Shown: piece by piece, positions 1-5,466 of the stretch | Position numbering within the stretch: the first letter of the stretch is position 1 | How the letters are laid out: each line of letters opens with the position of its first letter | Assembly: GCA_002435955.1 (NCBI GenBank) | Contig: DIWZ01000011.1 | Span: forward strand, 1 to 19,854 | Source: Pelobacter sp. UBA6093 | GTDB lineage: Bacteria > Desulfobacterota > Desulfuromonadia > Desulfuromonadales > Syntrophotaleaceae | Length of the DNA: 19,854 bases | Direction: 5' to 3' | Translations under genes and position numbers: made by a program | Notes under the pieces: generated by a model | The model's input: the letters and a program-made list of their open reading frames with translations, nothing else | Databases searched by the model: none | Told to the model about the DNA's origin: nothing

Positions 1-124
1 CAAAGAGCTGTGGGTTATCATTCACTACCCGGTTACGGCTCGGTAATCTCTGTGAACCGCCCGGTGCGGACCCGCATGCCGGGTGGTGTGGGGGCTGGGG
101 GTTAAAAACCCCCGGCTACCCGAT
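1..124 (+). mobile_element. 3' end of a group II intron (domains V and VI), probably group IIC-attC
   Basis: Domain V folds at about 55-88. ACCGCCCGG (56-64) pairs with CCGGGTGGT (79-87), a two-base bulge TG lies at 77-78, and TGC/GCA closes the tip. The lower stem carries a CGC triad, as in bacterial class C introns, rather than AGC. Domain VI is the hairpin GCTGGGGG (94-101)/CCCCCGGC (109-116) with an A-rich loop. The sequence ends TACCCGAT, the usual 3' end of class C introns. The 5' part and any reverse transcriptase gene lie left of the window. The 3' exon begins TAACT, matching the second half of an attC core box (GT|TAACT). The intron runs opposite to the cassette gene beside it, as known for IIC-attC introns. 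The structure is seen directly; the subclass is inferred. Confidence 0.82.
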
Positions 125-131
125 TAACTGA

Positions 132-731
132 TTAATTATTGATGTCAATGTAACTAACTGGATTGTTGTTCTTAATGTAGTGAAACTCAATATTATTATT
201 TGCTTGATCGTGAATAGACGAAATTTCATGCTCATTCAAAATGTGACTGAAATCAAAACAAAGCATATAACACTGATTTGTATATTTATTCAGTTTTTCA
301 ATATCAGATATGATTAACTTATACCATCTATTTTTGGATGGAATTGAGCTCCTACTTGTACGTGAAGCCTTAATTTCGATAAATATGTGATTACCGTCTT
401 TAATCCTGATTCCTGGATTATGACCATTAGCATTTACAGTAAACACCGTGCGATCTAAGTCTAATACTGCCAAATCAATTCTTCCTTCTGGTAATAGTAA
501 TTCAGAATGAAGCTTTCTAGTTGATACCTTTCTTAAGTTTTTTGGTTTATCAGTACCCCACATAAATGTATTTTTTATCTCAACTTCTTTATTTAGTTTC
601 TCTGCCAGTAAAGCAAATAAATCTGATTGCAGGTCTGACTCACAGAAGTATATGTCTGGATTTTTCGAAAATGTTTCAGATATTTTCCTGATACAGTCCT
701 TAATAAAAGTGATACTATTTTCGTGAGTCAT
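132..731 (-). CDS. PD-(D/E)XK nuclease-like protein in an integron cassette
   Basis: This 199-aa protein is AT-rich and unlike the flagellar genes in base composition. The layout fits the PD-(D/E)XK nuclease fold: an early helix with an acidic residue (ESDLQSDLFALL, E31), then GRIDLAVLD (D86), then FIEIKA (E119 and K121 of the ExK motif). The 33-residue distance from D86 to E119 is longer than usual and implies an inserted loop. No signal peptide, membrane segment or second domain is seen. The ATG lies 17 bases inside the cassette boundary, and the stop is only 7 bases from the intron junction at 124/125, leaving almost no room for other sequence. The fold suggests DNA cleavage, perhaps defence, but the substrate is unknown. 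It is not a recognised restriction enzyme. Confidence 0.7.
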   Translation of the reverse strand: MTHENSITFIKDCIRKISETFSKNPDIYFCESDLQSDLFALLAEKLNKEVEIKNTFMWGTDKPKNLRKVSTRKLHSELLLPEGRIDLAVLDLDRTVFTVNANGHNPGIRIKDGNHIFIEIKASRTSRSSIPSKNRWYKLIISDIEKLNKYTNQCYMLCFDFSHILNEHEISSIHDQANNNIEFHYIKNNNPVSYIDINN

Positions 732-747
732 ATTTGTATAGTTTTAT

Positions 748-848
748 AGTTAACGGTAATTTAAGCGGAAGCGTAGACGCCTAGGCGGACCACTGAACTT
801 TTCGAGAGCCACCGTTATTGAACTGTTCGCTTGTAATTTTGGTTAAGC
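748..848 (-). repeat. attC: attC recombination site between the two cassettes
   Basis: Read on the minus strand this 101-bp element starts with GCTTAAC (R'', at 842-848) and ends with GTTAACT (R', at 748-754). The inner L boxes pair as AAGCG with CGCTT: CGCTTGTAA at 828-836 and TTTAAGCG at 760-767 on the plus strand. The centre contains the palindrome CGCCTAGGCG at 778-787. R'' is the exact complement of the box that starts the upstream cassette (GTTAAGC at 1280-1286), as expected if cassette 1 (754-1285) once closed into a circle. The site sits just after the stop codon of the 133-aa gene. Size, boxes and location all fit attC. The consensus GTTRRRY is met except for one base in GTTAACT. Confidence 0.72.
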
Positions 849-861
849 CACGATTTTATTG

Positions 862-1263
862 TTATTCATCTAATCTTAAGTATGTGATTTTCGTTTTTAC
901 TTCTTCTAGCTTAAGCTCTCTCCGGAGGCTTTCCCTTAAATCATAAAGCAGTTCGTCTGTTGATGCATGACTGCTTTCGTCGATGTCATAAGCGAATTTT
1001 CCAGCAAGAACAACTTGGTCTTGACTTCCCAGAAGCTGAATATCTGCAATTGCTGACTCAAGATCTAAATTATTATCGAACTCTTTAGGCCTATTAGAAG
1101 CTCTTTCAATCCGGCGATATGCTTCAATGAGATATTGAATTATTAACTCTCTTCTCTTATTGTTGCGATCTCGCCTGACGTTTAGATAATGAACTATGTA
1201 CCAGCCAATTATTGCGACAAGCGTTGTTATCAGTGCCGGGATGAGGAGATTGAAGTTTATCAT
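862..1263 (-). CDS. Small single-pass membrane protein in an integron cassette
   Basis: This 133-aa protein has one N-terminal membrane segment (about residues 5-27, LLIPALITTLVAIIGWYIV). A basic stretch follows (NVRRDRNNKRREL), predicting a cytoplasmic C-terminal domain. That domain is mostly charged helix, including IEAYRRIERASNR and LRESLRRELKLEEVK. I recognise the type as a widespread hypothetical protein of mobile regions but know no function for it. It is the only gene of cassette 1: its ATG is 16 bases inside the left core box and its stop is followed directly by attC. The gene is AT-rich compared with the flagellar block, consistent with acquisition. No catalytic motif is visible. Confidence 0.72.
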   Translation of the reverse strand: MINFNLLIPALITTLVAIIGWYIVHYLNVRRDRNNKRRELIIQYLIEAYRRIERASNRPKEFDNNLDLESAIADIQLLGSQDQVVLAGKFAYDIDESSHASTDELLYDLRESLRRELKLEEVKTKITYLRLDE

Positions 1264-1279
1264 CGTCTCTATTTTTTTG

Positions 1280-1362
1280 GCTTAACTAGGAATATACAGA
1301 CTGTATAAGACCATCAAAGTGCATCAAACGGTCTGCGTACGCCTTGTCCGCCCTTGTTGAGA
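1280..1362 (-). repeat. Possible upstream recombination site (attC or attI) before cassette 1
   Basis: The core box GTTAAGC (minus strand, 1280-1286) is a perfect GTTRRRY and starts cassette 1. About 83 bases upstream on that strand lies TCTCAAC (1356-1362), a near match to RYYYAAC. CGCCTTGTCCG stands next to it at a 5-base spacing, resembling the L'' box of the attC at 748-848 (CGCTTGTAA). The opposite L' box is poor. The interior has a direct repeat (TTTGATG twice in GTTTGATGCACTTTGATGG), which is more like an attI. I cannot decide between the two. Confidence 0.35.
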
Positions 1363-1410
1363 GCATGGCGTGTGTTTGCTTGGGGTCGAGCCAAGCCAAC
1401 CCATTGACAA

Positions 1411-1539
1411 TTAAGATAAAACATCACAAAAACGGCTCTCAATTGGTGCTATAGCTCGATTTTCTGGGTCAAAAATGACCTCAATGATTTCTGGAGACTT
1501 TCGGAGCACATAGGCATCGCCCGTCTCGGGCCTTGCTTT
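1411..1539 (-). pseudogene. Open fragment with protein-like composition, no start codon
   Basis: After an in-frame TAG (1540-1542) this frame encodes 42 residues ending in TAA. It includes YVLRKSPEIIEVIFDPENR and then IAPIESRFCDVLS. The composition resembles a real protein better than random DNA. There is no ATG and no good ribosome binding site; a GTG lies at codon 11. The same frame continues upstream through two TAG codons to the ATG at 1659. It may be the tail of a decayed gene, or the frame may be chance next to the Ash-like frame that overlaps it. I cannot name a family. Confidence 0.25.
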
Positions 1540-1633
1540 CTATGAGACCCACCGACCCATCAAGCCCAACACCTGCCCGCACAAAAAAACCGCCAACCGG
1601 ATCTACTCCGGTATGGCGGCTCTGTGCTTTTGG
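1481..1633 (-). pseudogene. Ash-family-like (phage satellite) frame lacking a start
   Basis: This open stretch of 50 codons lies between TAA (1634-1636) and TGA (1481-1483). It encodes SRHTGVDPVGGFFVRAGVG followed by LDGSVGLIESKARDG. The FFVRAGVG core resembles proteins annotated as Ash family in P4-type prophages and satellites; this rests on memory of the family, not on a search. There is no in-frame ATG. One frame slip near 1630-1640 would join it to the MSGKSRGHNQ start at 1659, so it may be a frameshifted gene. The T7 run of the terminator at 1583-1589 encodes the two Phe residues. It may also be a conserved RNA element that only looks coding. Confidence 0.35.
1583..1619 (-). terminator. 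Rho-independent terminator or attenuator on the minus strand
   Basis: On the minus strand CCGCC-ATA-CCGGA, loop GTAGA, TCCGG-TT-GGCGG is followed at once by seven T residues. The two stem blocks are perfect 5-bp GC-rich helices (1590-1594 with 1615-1619, and 1597-1601 with 1607-1611). This is the best intrinsic terminator in the window. The stop codon TAG of the short ORF at 1603-1659 lies in the hairpin loop. A ribosome there could block folding, an arrangement typical of leader-peptide attenuators. The attenuator role is inference. Confidence 0.7.
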
Positions 1634-1659
1634 TTATGGCCTCGGCTCTTCCCCGACAT
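1603..1659 (-). CDS. Putative 18-residue leader peptide
   Basis: ATG at 1657-1659 is preceded by GGAGGGG (1662-1668), one of the strongest Shine-Dalgarno matches in the window though only two bases from the ATG. The peptide is MSGKSRGHNQKHRAAIPE, very basic, ending with TAG inside the loop of the terminator at 1583-1619. A TTGACA box lies about 60 bases upstream. The order promoter, short peptide, terminator is what an attenuated leader would show, with the Ash-like frame and then the cassettes downstream. No run of one regulatory amino acid is present, so a classic biosynthetic attenuator is unlikely. It may instead be the intact start of a frameshifted Ash-like gene. Confidence 0.3.
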   Translation of the reverse strand: MSGKSRGHNQKHRAAIPE

Positions 1660-1693
1660 ATCCCCTCCAAATTGCAATCCATAAAGACACTCA

Positions 1694-1723
1694 TAAATAC
1701 GTGCAAATAAGCGTACTTGTCAA
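1694..1723 (-). promoter_or_regulatory. Possible sigma-70 promoter for the leader peptide
   Basis: The minus strand has a perfect TTGACA (plus 1718-1723), followed after 18 bases by TATTTA (1694-1699), a weak -10. It points at the short ORF starting at 1659. The surrounding sequence is AT-rich. Support is the -35 box and its placement only. Confidence 0.3.
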
Positions 1724-1860
1724 ACTTTTTAATGTTTATGGATTATGCATCAAACTCACGTTGAGGTTTGCAACGCCACAAGTCAGTGATTCCTGCAAAT
1801 ACTAAGTGCAAAGGCCTGAATGGAACACGGATCAAATCTGATGCGCACTAAATAGCCAGG

Positions 1861-1880
1861 CGGACTATTCGGGCCGAAGC
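1861..1880 (+). repeat. Left copy of a 20-base flanking repeat
   Basis: CGGACTATTCGGGCCGAAGC here matches 19801-19820 at 19 of 20 bases, in the same orientation. The two copies enclose the whole flagellar block. Similarity does not extend far to either side; only AAAAT and short G/C-rich stretches recur nearby. It may be a fragment of a dispersed element. Confidence 0.6.
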
Positions 1881-2112
1881 CGTGTCAAAATCCTGAAAAA
1901 TACGTTCACCGTGAGCATCCAGACCCGCAACTTTTTTAAGATTTCCCCCTCTTGCCGGGCAAAGGCAAAATTACCCCCCACTATACCCCTCCCTAAAGGC
2001 AGTCATGATCCGCACCCCGACTCGGATGCGGTGTCCCCGGAGGGCGTCCCATTCACAGCAAACATTATTCATCAGTTCGGCAGGTCAAAATGCTGACAAG
2101 CCACAGAAATGC

Positions 2113-2134
2113 CCGCCTTGGCCGTGGCGGTTTT
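2113..2134 (+). terminator. Weak terminator-like hairpin upstream of the motA promoter
   Basis: CCGCC (2113-2117) and GGCGG (2126-2130) form a 5-bp stem with an 8-base loop, followed by TTTT. It points along the plus strand and could insulate the flagellar operon from transcription entering from the left. The stem is short and the T run is brief, so support is limited. Confidence 0.3.
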
Positions 2135-2195
2135 CCTGCCAGAATCTCTGCGGATAATTGCCAGGCCATCAACACACCCCTTCAACAGCTTAATA

Positions 2196-2261
2196 AATCA
2201 ATACTTTTTAAGCAGGGGAGAGACACACCACGATAATCCGCGCGACTGGCACGCTCTTTGC
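2196..2261 (+). promoter_or_regulatory. Sigma-54 promoter of the motA operon, with an IHF-like site
   Basis: TGGCAC (2247-2252), five bases, then TTGC (2258-2261) is a perfect -24/-12 sigma-54 promoter; GG and GC are exactly ten bases apart. Transcription would start near 2273, about 67 bases before the motA ATG. An IHF-like site (AATCAA-TACT-TTT, 2196-2208, 12 of 13 to WATCAA-N4-TTR) sits about 40 bases upstream, where DNA bending usually helps an enhancer-bound activator. Sigma-54 control of early or middle flagellar genes is established in many flagellated proteobacteria. The activator gene is not in the window. Confidence 0.8.
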
Positions 2262-2302
2262 GAAAAGCGGTCAGAGTACAAAACTTCAGGCGCTACCACC
2301 CA

Positions 2303-2318
2303 CGTCCAGGCGTGGACG
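2303..2318 (+). promoter_or_regulatory. Hairpin in the motA 5' leader
   Basis: CGTCCA (2303-2308), GGCG loop, TGGACG (2313-2318) is a perfect 6-bp stem. It lies in the predicted untranslated leader, 11 bases before the ribosome binding site GAGGGG (2330-2335). It could affect mRNA stability or translation. No protein-binding motif is evident. Confidence 0.4.
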
Positions 2319-2339
2319 CTCATTCTACCGAGGGGTACC

Positions 2340-3113
2340 ATGGACTTTTCGACCATTGCAGGCATCGCAGCGGCTTTCATCCTGATGATTCTGGCTATTT
2401 CCAGCGGCGGCGGTGTCACCCTTTTCATCGATCCCCCCTCGGCCATGATTGTTCTCGGCGGCACCATCGGTACAACCCTGGTGCATTACACCTTCAAGGA
2501 CATGATGGGAACCTTCGCCATTGTCAAAAAAACCTTCTTCACCCACCATTTTTCATCTACGGAACGTATCGCCCAGATCATCAATTACGCCGGCAAGGCG
2601 CGTAAGGAAGGGATCCTGTCCCTGCAAGCCGTCACCAAGGAAGTCGACGATCCGTTTTTTCTCAAGGGACTGCAGATGGCGGTGGACGGCCAGGAGCCGG
2701 AAAAACTCAAGGAGATGCTCGACCGGGAAATCGAATATCTCGAGGAGCGTCATGAACGCGGCTCCGAAATCATGGTGGCCATGGGCACCTACGCGCCCGC
2801 CATGGGCATGATCGGGACCCTGATCGGTCTGGTGCAGATGCTCCAGACCATGAACGATCCGTCATCCATCGGACCGGCCATGGCGGTAGCCCTGTTGACG
2901 ACCTTTTACGGCGCAATCATTGCCAACATCCTTTGCATGCCGATGTCCGGCAAGCTGAAAAACCGTTCCGCCGAGGAAGTCCTCGATAAAACCCTGATCG
3001 CCGAAGGCATGCGTTCGATTCTGGAAGGGGAAAATCCCCGGGTTCTGGAACATCGTCTGCACGCTTTCGTCGCCCCCAAAGACCGGCAATCCCACTTCGG
3101 CAAGAAGAACTGA
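2340..3113 (+). CDS. motA: Flagellar stator protein MotA
   Basis: The 257-aa product is the ion-channel subunit of the flagellar stator, working with MotB in the inner membrane. I chose ATG 2340 because GAGGGG (2330-2335) precedes it and MDFSTIAGIAAA is the usual MotA/PomA start; the frame is open upstream from 2109, but that part crosses the promoter. Four membrane segments lie at about 5-25, 33-52, 143-166 and 175-200. The conserved torque-region charges are in DREIEYLEERHERG (128-141), and the channel motif AMGTYAPAMGMIGTLIG with Pro153 follows. It is the first gene after the sigma-54 promoter and is 2 nt from motB. The sequence is closer to the PomA branch, but the coupling ion cannot be decided from it. 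Confidence 0.95.
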   Translation: MDFSTIAGIAAAFILMILAISSGGGVTLFIDPPSAMIVLGGTIGTTLVHYTFKDMMGTFAIVKKTFFTHHFSSTERIAQIINYAGKARKEGILSLQAVTKEVDDPFFLKGLQMAVDGQEPEKLKEMLDREIEYLEERHERGSEIMVAMGTYAPAMGMIGTLIGLVQMLQTMNDPSSIGPAMAVALLTTFYGAIIANILCMPMSGKLKNRSAEEVLDKTLIAEGMRSILEGENPRVLEHRLHAFVAPKDRQSHFGKKN

Positions 3114-3115
3114 TC

Positions 3116-3859
3116 ATGTCGCGAAGAAAACCCAAAAAAGCCGCAGCAGGCGCGCCGGCCTGGATGGTCACCTACAGCGATATGGTGACCCTGCTGCTGA
3201 CCTTTTTCGTGTTGCTGCTGTCCATGGCCAATATGGACAAGCGCAAATTTTTTGATGCCATCGGCTCGCTCAAGGGGGCTTTCGGCTTCATGCAAAGCTC
3301 CAGTGTCAGCGAGGTCAATAAACCGCAGGTCATCAGTTATGCACCCATGGATGATGACTTTGTAAGCCGACTGTACAACCGCGTGCAGACTGTTCTTGCC
3401 CGACTGCGCATTGACCGTGACATCGACCTGGTGAAGGATCGGGGAGCCGTCATTCTGCGGGTCAAGGATGCCGTGCTGTTCGATGCCGGCAGTACCACAC
3501 TCAAACCTGAGGCACTGCCGATACTGCGGGAGATCGCCGGAATGGTGCAGCCCCTGCCGCTGCTGCTGCGCATCGAAGGGCACACCGATGACCTGCCGCC
3601 CTCCAATCCCGCCATCACCAATTGGGACATATCAGTACAGCGCGCCGTGGCGGTTTTGAAGTTTATTGCCAGTGAAGATCTGGTGCCCCTCGATCGGCTT
3701 TCGGCCGTCGGTTACGGCGACCGTCGCCCGGTGGCGCCCAACCTGGGTCCGGAGGAACAAGCCATCAATCGGCGCGTGGAATTCGTCCTGGAAAATCTCA
3801 ATCAATACAAAGAGCAGTTGCCTTACCTGATTGACGCTGCCGACCAACTCCCCTTCTAG
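3116..3859 (+). CDS. motB: Flagellar stator protein MotB
   Basis: The 247-aa product is the peptidoglycan-anchored stator subunit. A basic N-terminus (MSRRKPKKAAAGAPAW) leads into one membrane helix at about 17-38 with the ion-binding Asp22 in TYSDMVTLLLTFFVLL. A plug and linker follow. The OmpA-like peptidoglycan-binding domain spans about 115-230 and shows LRIEGHTDD (151-159), a conserved NWDxSxxRA (NWDISVQRA, 169-177), VGYGDRRP and NRRVEF. The start overlaps the 3' end of motA except for two bases, so translation is probably coupled. Nothing essential is missing. Confidence 0.95.
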   Translation: MSRRKPKKAAAGAPAWMVTYSDMVTLLLTFFVLLLSMANMDKRKFFDAIGSLKGAFGFMQSSSVSEVNKPQVISYAPMDDDFVSRLYNRVQTVLARLRIDRDIDLVKDRGAVILRVKDAVLFDAGSTTLKPEALPILREIAGMVQPLPLLLRIEGHTDDLPPSNPAITNWDISVQRAVAVLKFIASEDLVPLDRLSAVGYGDRRPVAPNLGPEEQAINRRVEFVLENLNQYKEQLPYLIDAADQLPF

Positions 3860-3877
3860 CCTGCAAGGAAACTGATC

Positions 3878-4390
3878 ATGGCGGAAAAATCACTTCAACA
3901 GGAGGGCATGGCCCCCCCTAAAAGCAAAAAGAACCTTATCCTTTTCGCCATTCTTGGCGTTGTGCTGCTGGGCGCCGTCGGTGTGGCGGCCTACATGATG
4001 GGCAAAGCCAAAGCTCCAGCTGCACAACCTGCGGCACAAGCCCAAGCCGGAACCGGAACGGCCCCCGCGTCCGGCACCAAAGTGCTCAGCGGCTTGATGG
4101 TGGAGATTGAGCCGTTTGTGGTTAACATACTCGACGACCAGGGGACTCGTTATCTGAAAGCAGCCATCACCCTGGAAGTTGACAGTGAGGCCGCCATACA
4201 GGAGTCCACTGACCGCATGCCCCAAGTTCGGGACGCGATACTGCTGCTGATCAGCAACAAGACGTTCAGCGAAATGTCCGACCTGCAGGGCAAGTTGCAG
4301 TTACGCGCCGAGTTGATGTCTAAAATCAACAGCTTTTTCCGTAAGGGAAAAGTTCAGAAAATTTATTTCACTGAATTCATCGTTCAATAA
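3878..4390 (+). CDS. fliL: Flagellar basal body-associated protein FliL
   Basis: The 170-aa product has a short polar N-terminus, one membrane helix (about 20-41) and an Ala/Pro-rich linker (43-68). The periplasmic FliL domain carries VEIEPFVVNILDDQGTRYLK and ends in KVQKIYFTEFIVQ, the typical C-terminal strand. FliL surrounds or supports the stator and helps torque or stator stability. The ATG follows AAGGAA (3865-3870) at 7 nt. It lies between motB and fliM, linking stator and switch genes, a common order in this group. Confidence 0.93.
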   Translation: MAEKSLQQEGMAPPKSKKNLILFAILGVVLLGAVGVAAYMMGKAKAPAAQPAAQAQAGTGTAPASGTKVLSGLMVEIEPFVVNILDDQGTRYLKAAITLEVDSEAAIQESTDRMPQVRDAILLLISNKTFSEMSDLQGKLQLRAELMSKINSFFRKGKVQKIYFTEFIVQ

Positions 4391-4400
4391 GGGTCGAAGC

Positions 4401-5393
4401 GTGGAACGTATCCTTTCCAAAGAAGAGATCGCTGAGCTGCTTTCGGCAGTGCAGGAGGGGGAAATCCCCCTGCGCGATGAAGACCCTGAACCGTCAAGCA
4501 CCAAACGGACGGTGTCCAGCCTTAACCTGGTGGCCCTGCAGGGTCCCCGCCATTGCAAAATTGAAAATTTCGATCTTGTACTGGATACCCTGGCTCGCAA
4601 TCTGGGAATCTCCCTGACCAATCGCATGCAGCGCAGTATCGGCGTACGCAGGGGGATCATGGAGGTCTATGAGTTCGACACTTTTTTGCAGCAGTTGGCC
4701 GGACGGGATGCCCTGGGGGTTATTCGCCTAGATCCTCTGCGCTGGCGAGGGGTGATTATTTTCAAGGAGCGCCTCTCCTTCTACCTGCTGGAACACCTGC
4801 TTGGCGGGGCTCCGGACACGCAACTGATATTGCCGGGCAGACCTCTGACCATTATCGAAACCAATATTTTGCGCAACGCCGTCGCGGACGCCTGTCAGGA
4901 TTTGAACAAAACCTTCGCATCCCTGGAAAAACTCGAAAGCGCGTTGATAAAAATCGAGAGTTCGCCGCGCCTGATCAACATTGTCCCGGGGGATGCCTCC
5001 GTGCTGGCGGCACGCTTCGTTGTCACCAGCGAGAATCTGGAAGACGAAATCATTCTGGTGTTGCCCATGACCATGCTCGAACCGCTCAAGGAAAAAATGC
5101 GCGCACGCTCCGCCGTCTTTTCCGAAGCCACGGATCGCCCCTGGCAGGGGCAGCTGGAGCAGGAAATTTATCAGATGGAGGTTGATCTTTCCGCACGGCT
5201 GGCGACCCTGAACCTGACGGTGCGGGATATTCTCAATTTTGAAGTTGGGGACATCCTCGATTTGGGCTGTGCCCCTTCCAGCCCTCTGCAGGTCAGAGCG
5301 GCAGGACAACCAAAATTCCAGGCCATGGGCGGCACCCACCAGGGGAAAAAGGCCGTCCGCATCTCCGGCCGGATTCAACGAAACAGTTTTTAG
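4401..5393 (+). CDS. fliM: Flagellar motor switch protein FliM
   Basis: The 330-aa product is a C-ring subunit that binds phosphorylated CheY and sets the direction of rotation. The N-terminal CheY-binding peptide is clear: ILSKEEIAELLSAVQ (residues 4-18). The middle domain (about 45-235) includes LARNLGISLTNRMQRSIGV, and the C-terminal FliN-like domain (about 250-320) includes LTVRDILNFEVGDILDL. Translation starts at GTG (4401) after AAGGG (4389-4393); no ATG would keep the conserved N-terminus. A 73-bp gap separates it from fliN. No chemotaxis genes are in the window. Confidence 0.94.
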   Translation: MERILSKEEIAELLSAVQEGEIPLRDEDPEPSSTKRTVSSLNLVALQGPRHCKIENFDLVLDTLARNLGISLTNRMQRSIGVRRGIMEVYEFDTFLQQLAGRDALGVIRLDPLRWRGVIIFKERLSFYLLEHLLGGAPDTQLILPGRPLTIIETNILRNAVADACQDLNKTFASLEKLESALIKIESSPRLINIVPGDASVLAARFVVTSENLEDEIILVLPMTMLEPLKEKMRARSAVFSEATDRPWQGQLEQEIYQMEVDLSARLATLNLTVRDILNFEVGDILDLGCAPSSPLQVRAAGQPKFQAMGGTHQGKKAVRISGRIQRNSF

Positions 5394-5466
5394 GAAGCTT
5401 TCGGACTATCCGGAAAAAGGCCTTTCCAAAATAGAATTCCAGCAACAACCATATAGCGAGGACAAC

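Larger units (their letters stand above)
1724..2246. other. Intergenic stretch without a convincing gene
   Basis: Open frames exist here (for example plus 1911-2096) but they lack ribosome binding sites, have no recognisable motifs, and are rich in Pro and Ser as expected from C-rich noncoding DNA. Things seen are the 20-base repeat at 1861-1880, an imperfect hairpin CCGCACCCCGACTCGGATGCGG region at 2010-2031 without a T run, a weak terminator at 2113-2134, and an IHF-like site at 2196-2208. No tRNA or other structural RNA was recognised. Confidence 0.5.

Noticed and set aside
1404..1432. Plus-strand TTGACA promoter for a lost integrase
   Set aside because: No acceptable -10 occurs 16-18 bases downstream, and no gene follows.
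1533..1805. Plus-strand open frame of 90 codons
   Set aside because: It lies antisense to the terminator and Ash-like frame, has no ribosome binding site, and shows Pro/Thr/Ser-rich low-complexity content without motifs.
1911..2096. Plus-strand open frame of 61 codons
   Set aside because: No ribosome binding site, no recognisable motif, and composition of C-rich noncoding DNA.
2109..2339. N-terminal extension of motA
   Set aside because: The extension crosses the sigma-54 promoter and the leader hairpin, and MotA homologues start at MDFSTIAG.
5402..5413. CGGACTATCCGG as a third copy of the flanking repeat
   Set aside because: Only 12 bases with one mismatch, no flanking similarity, and partly palindromic; probably chance.
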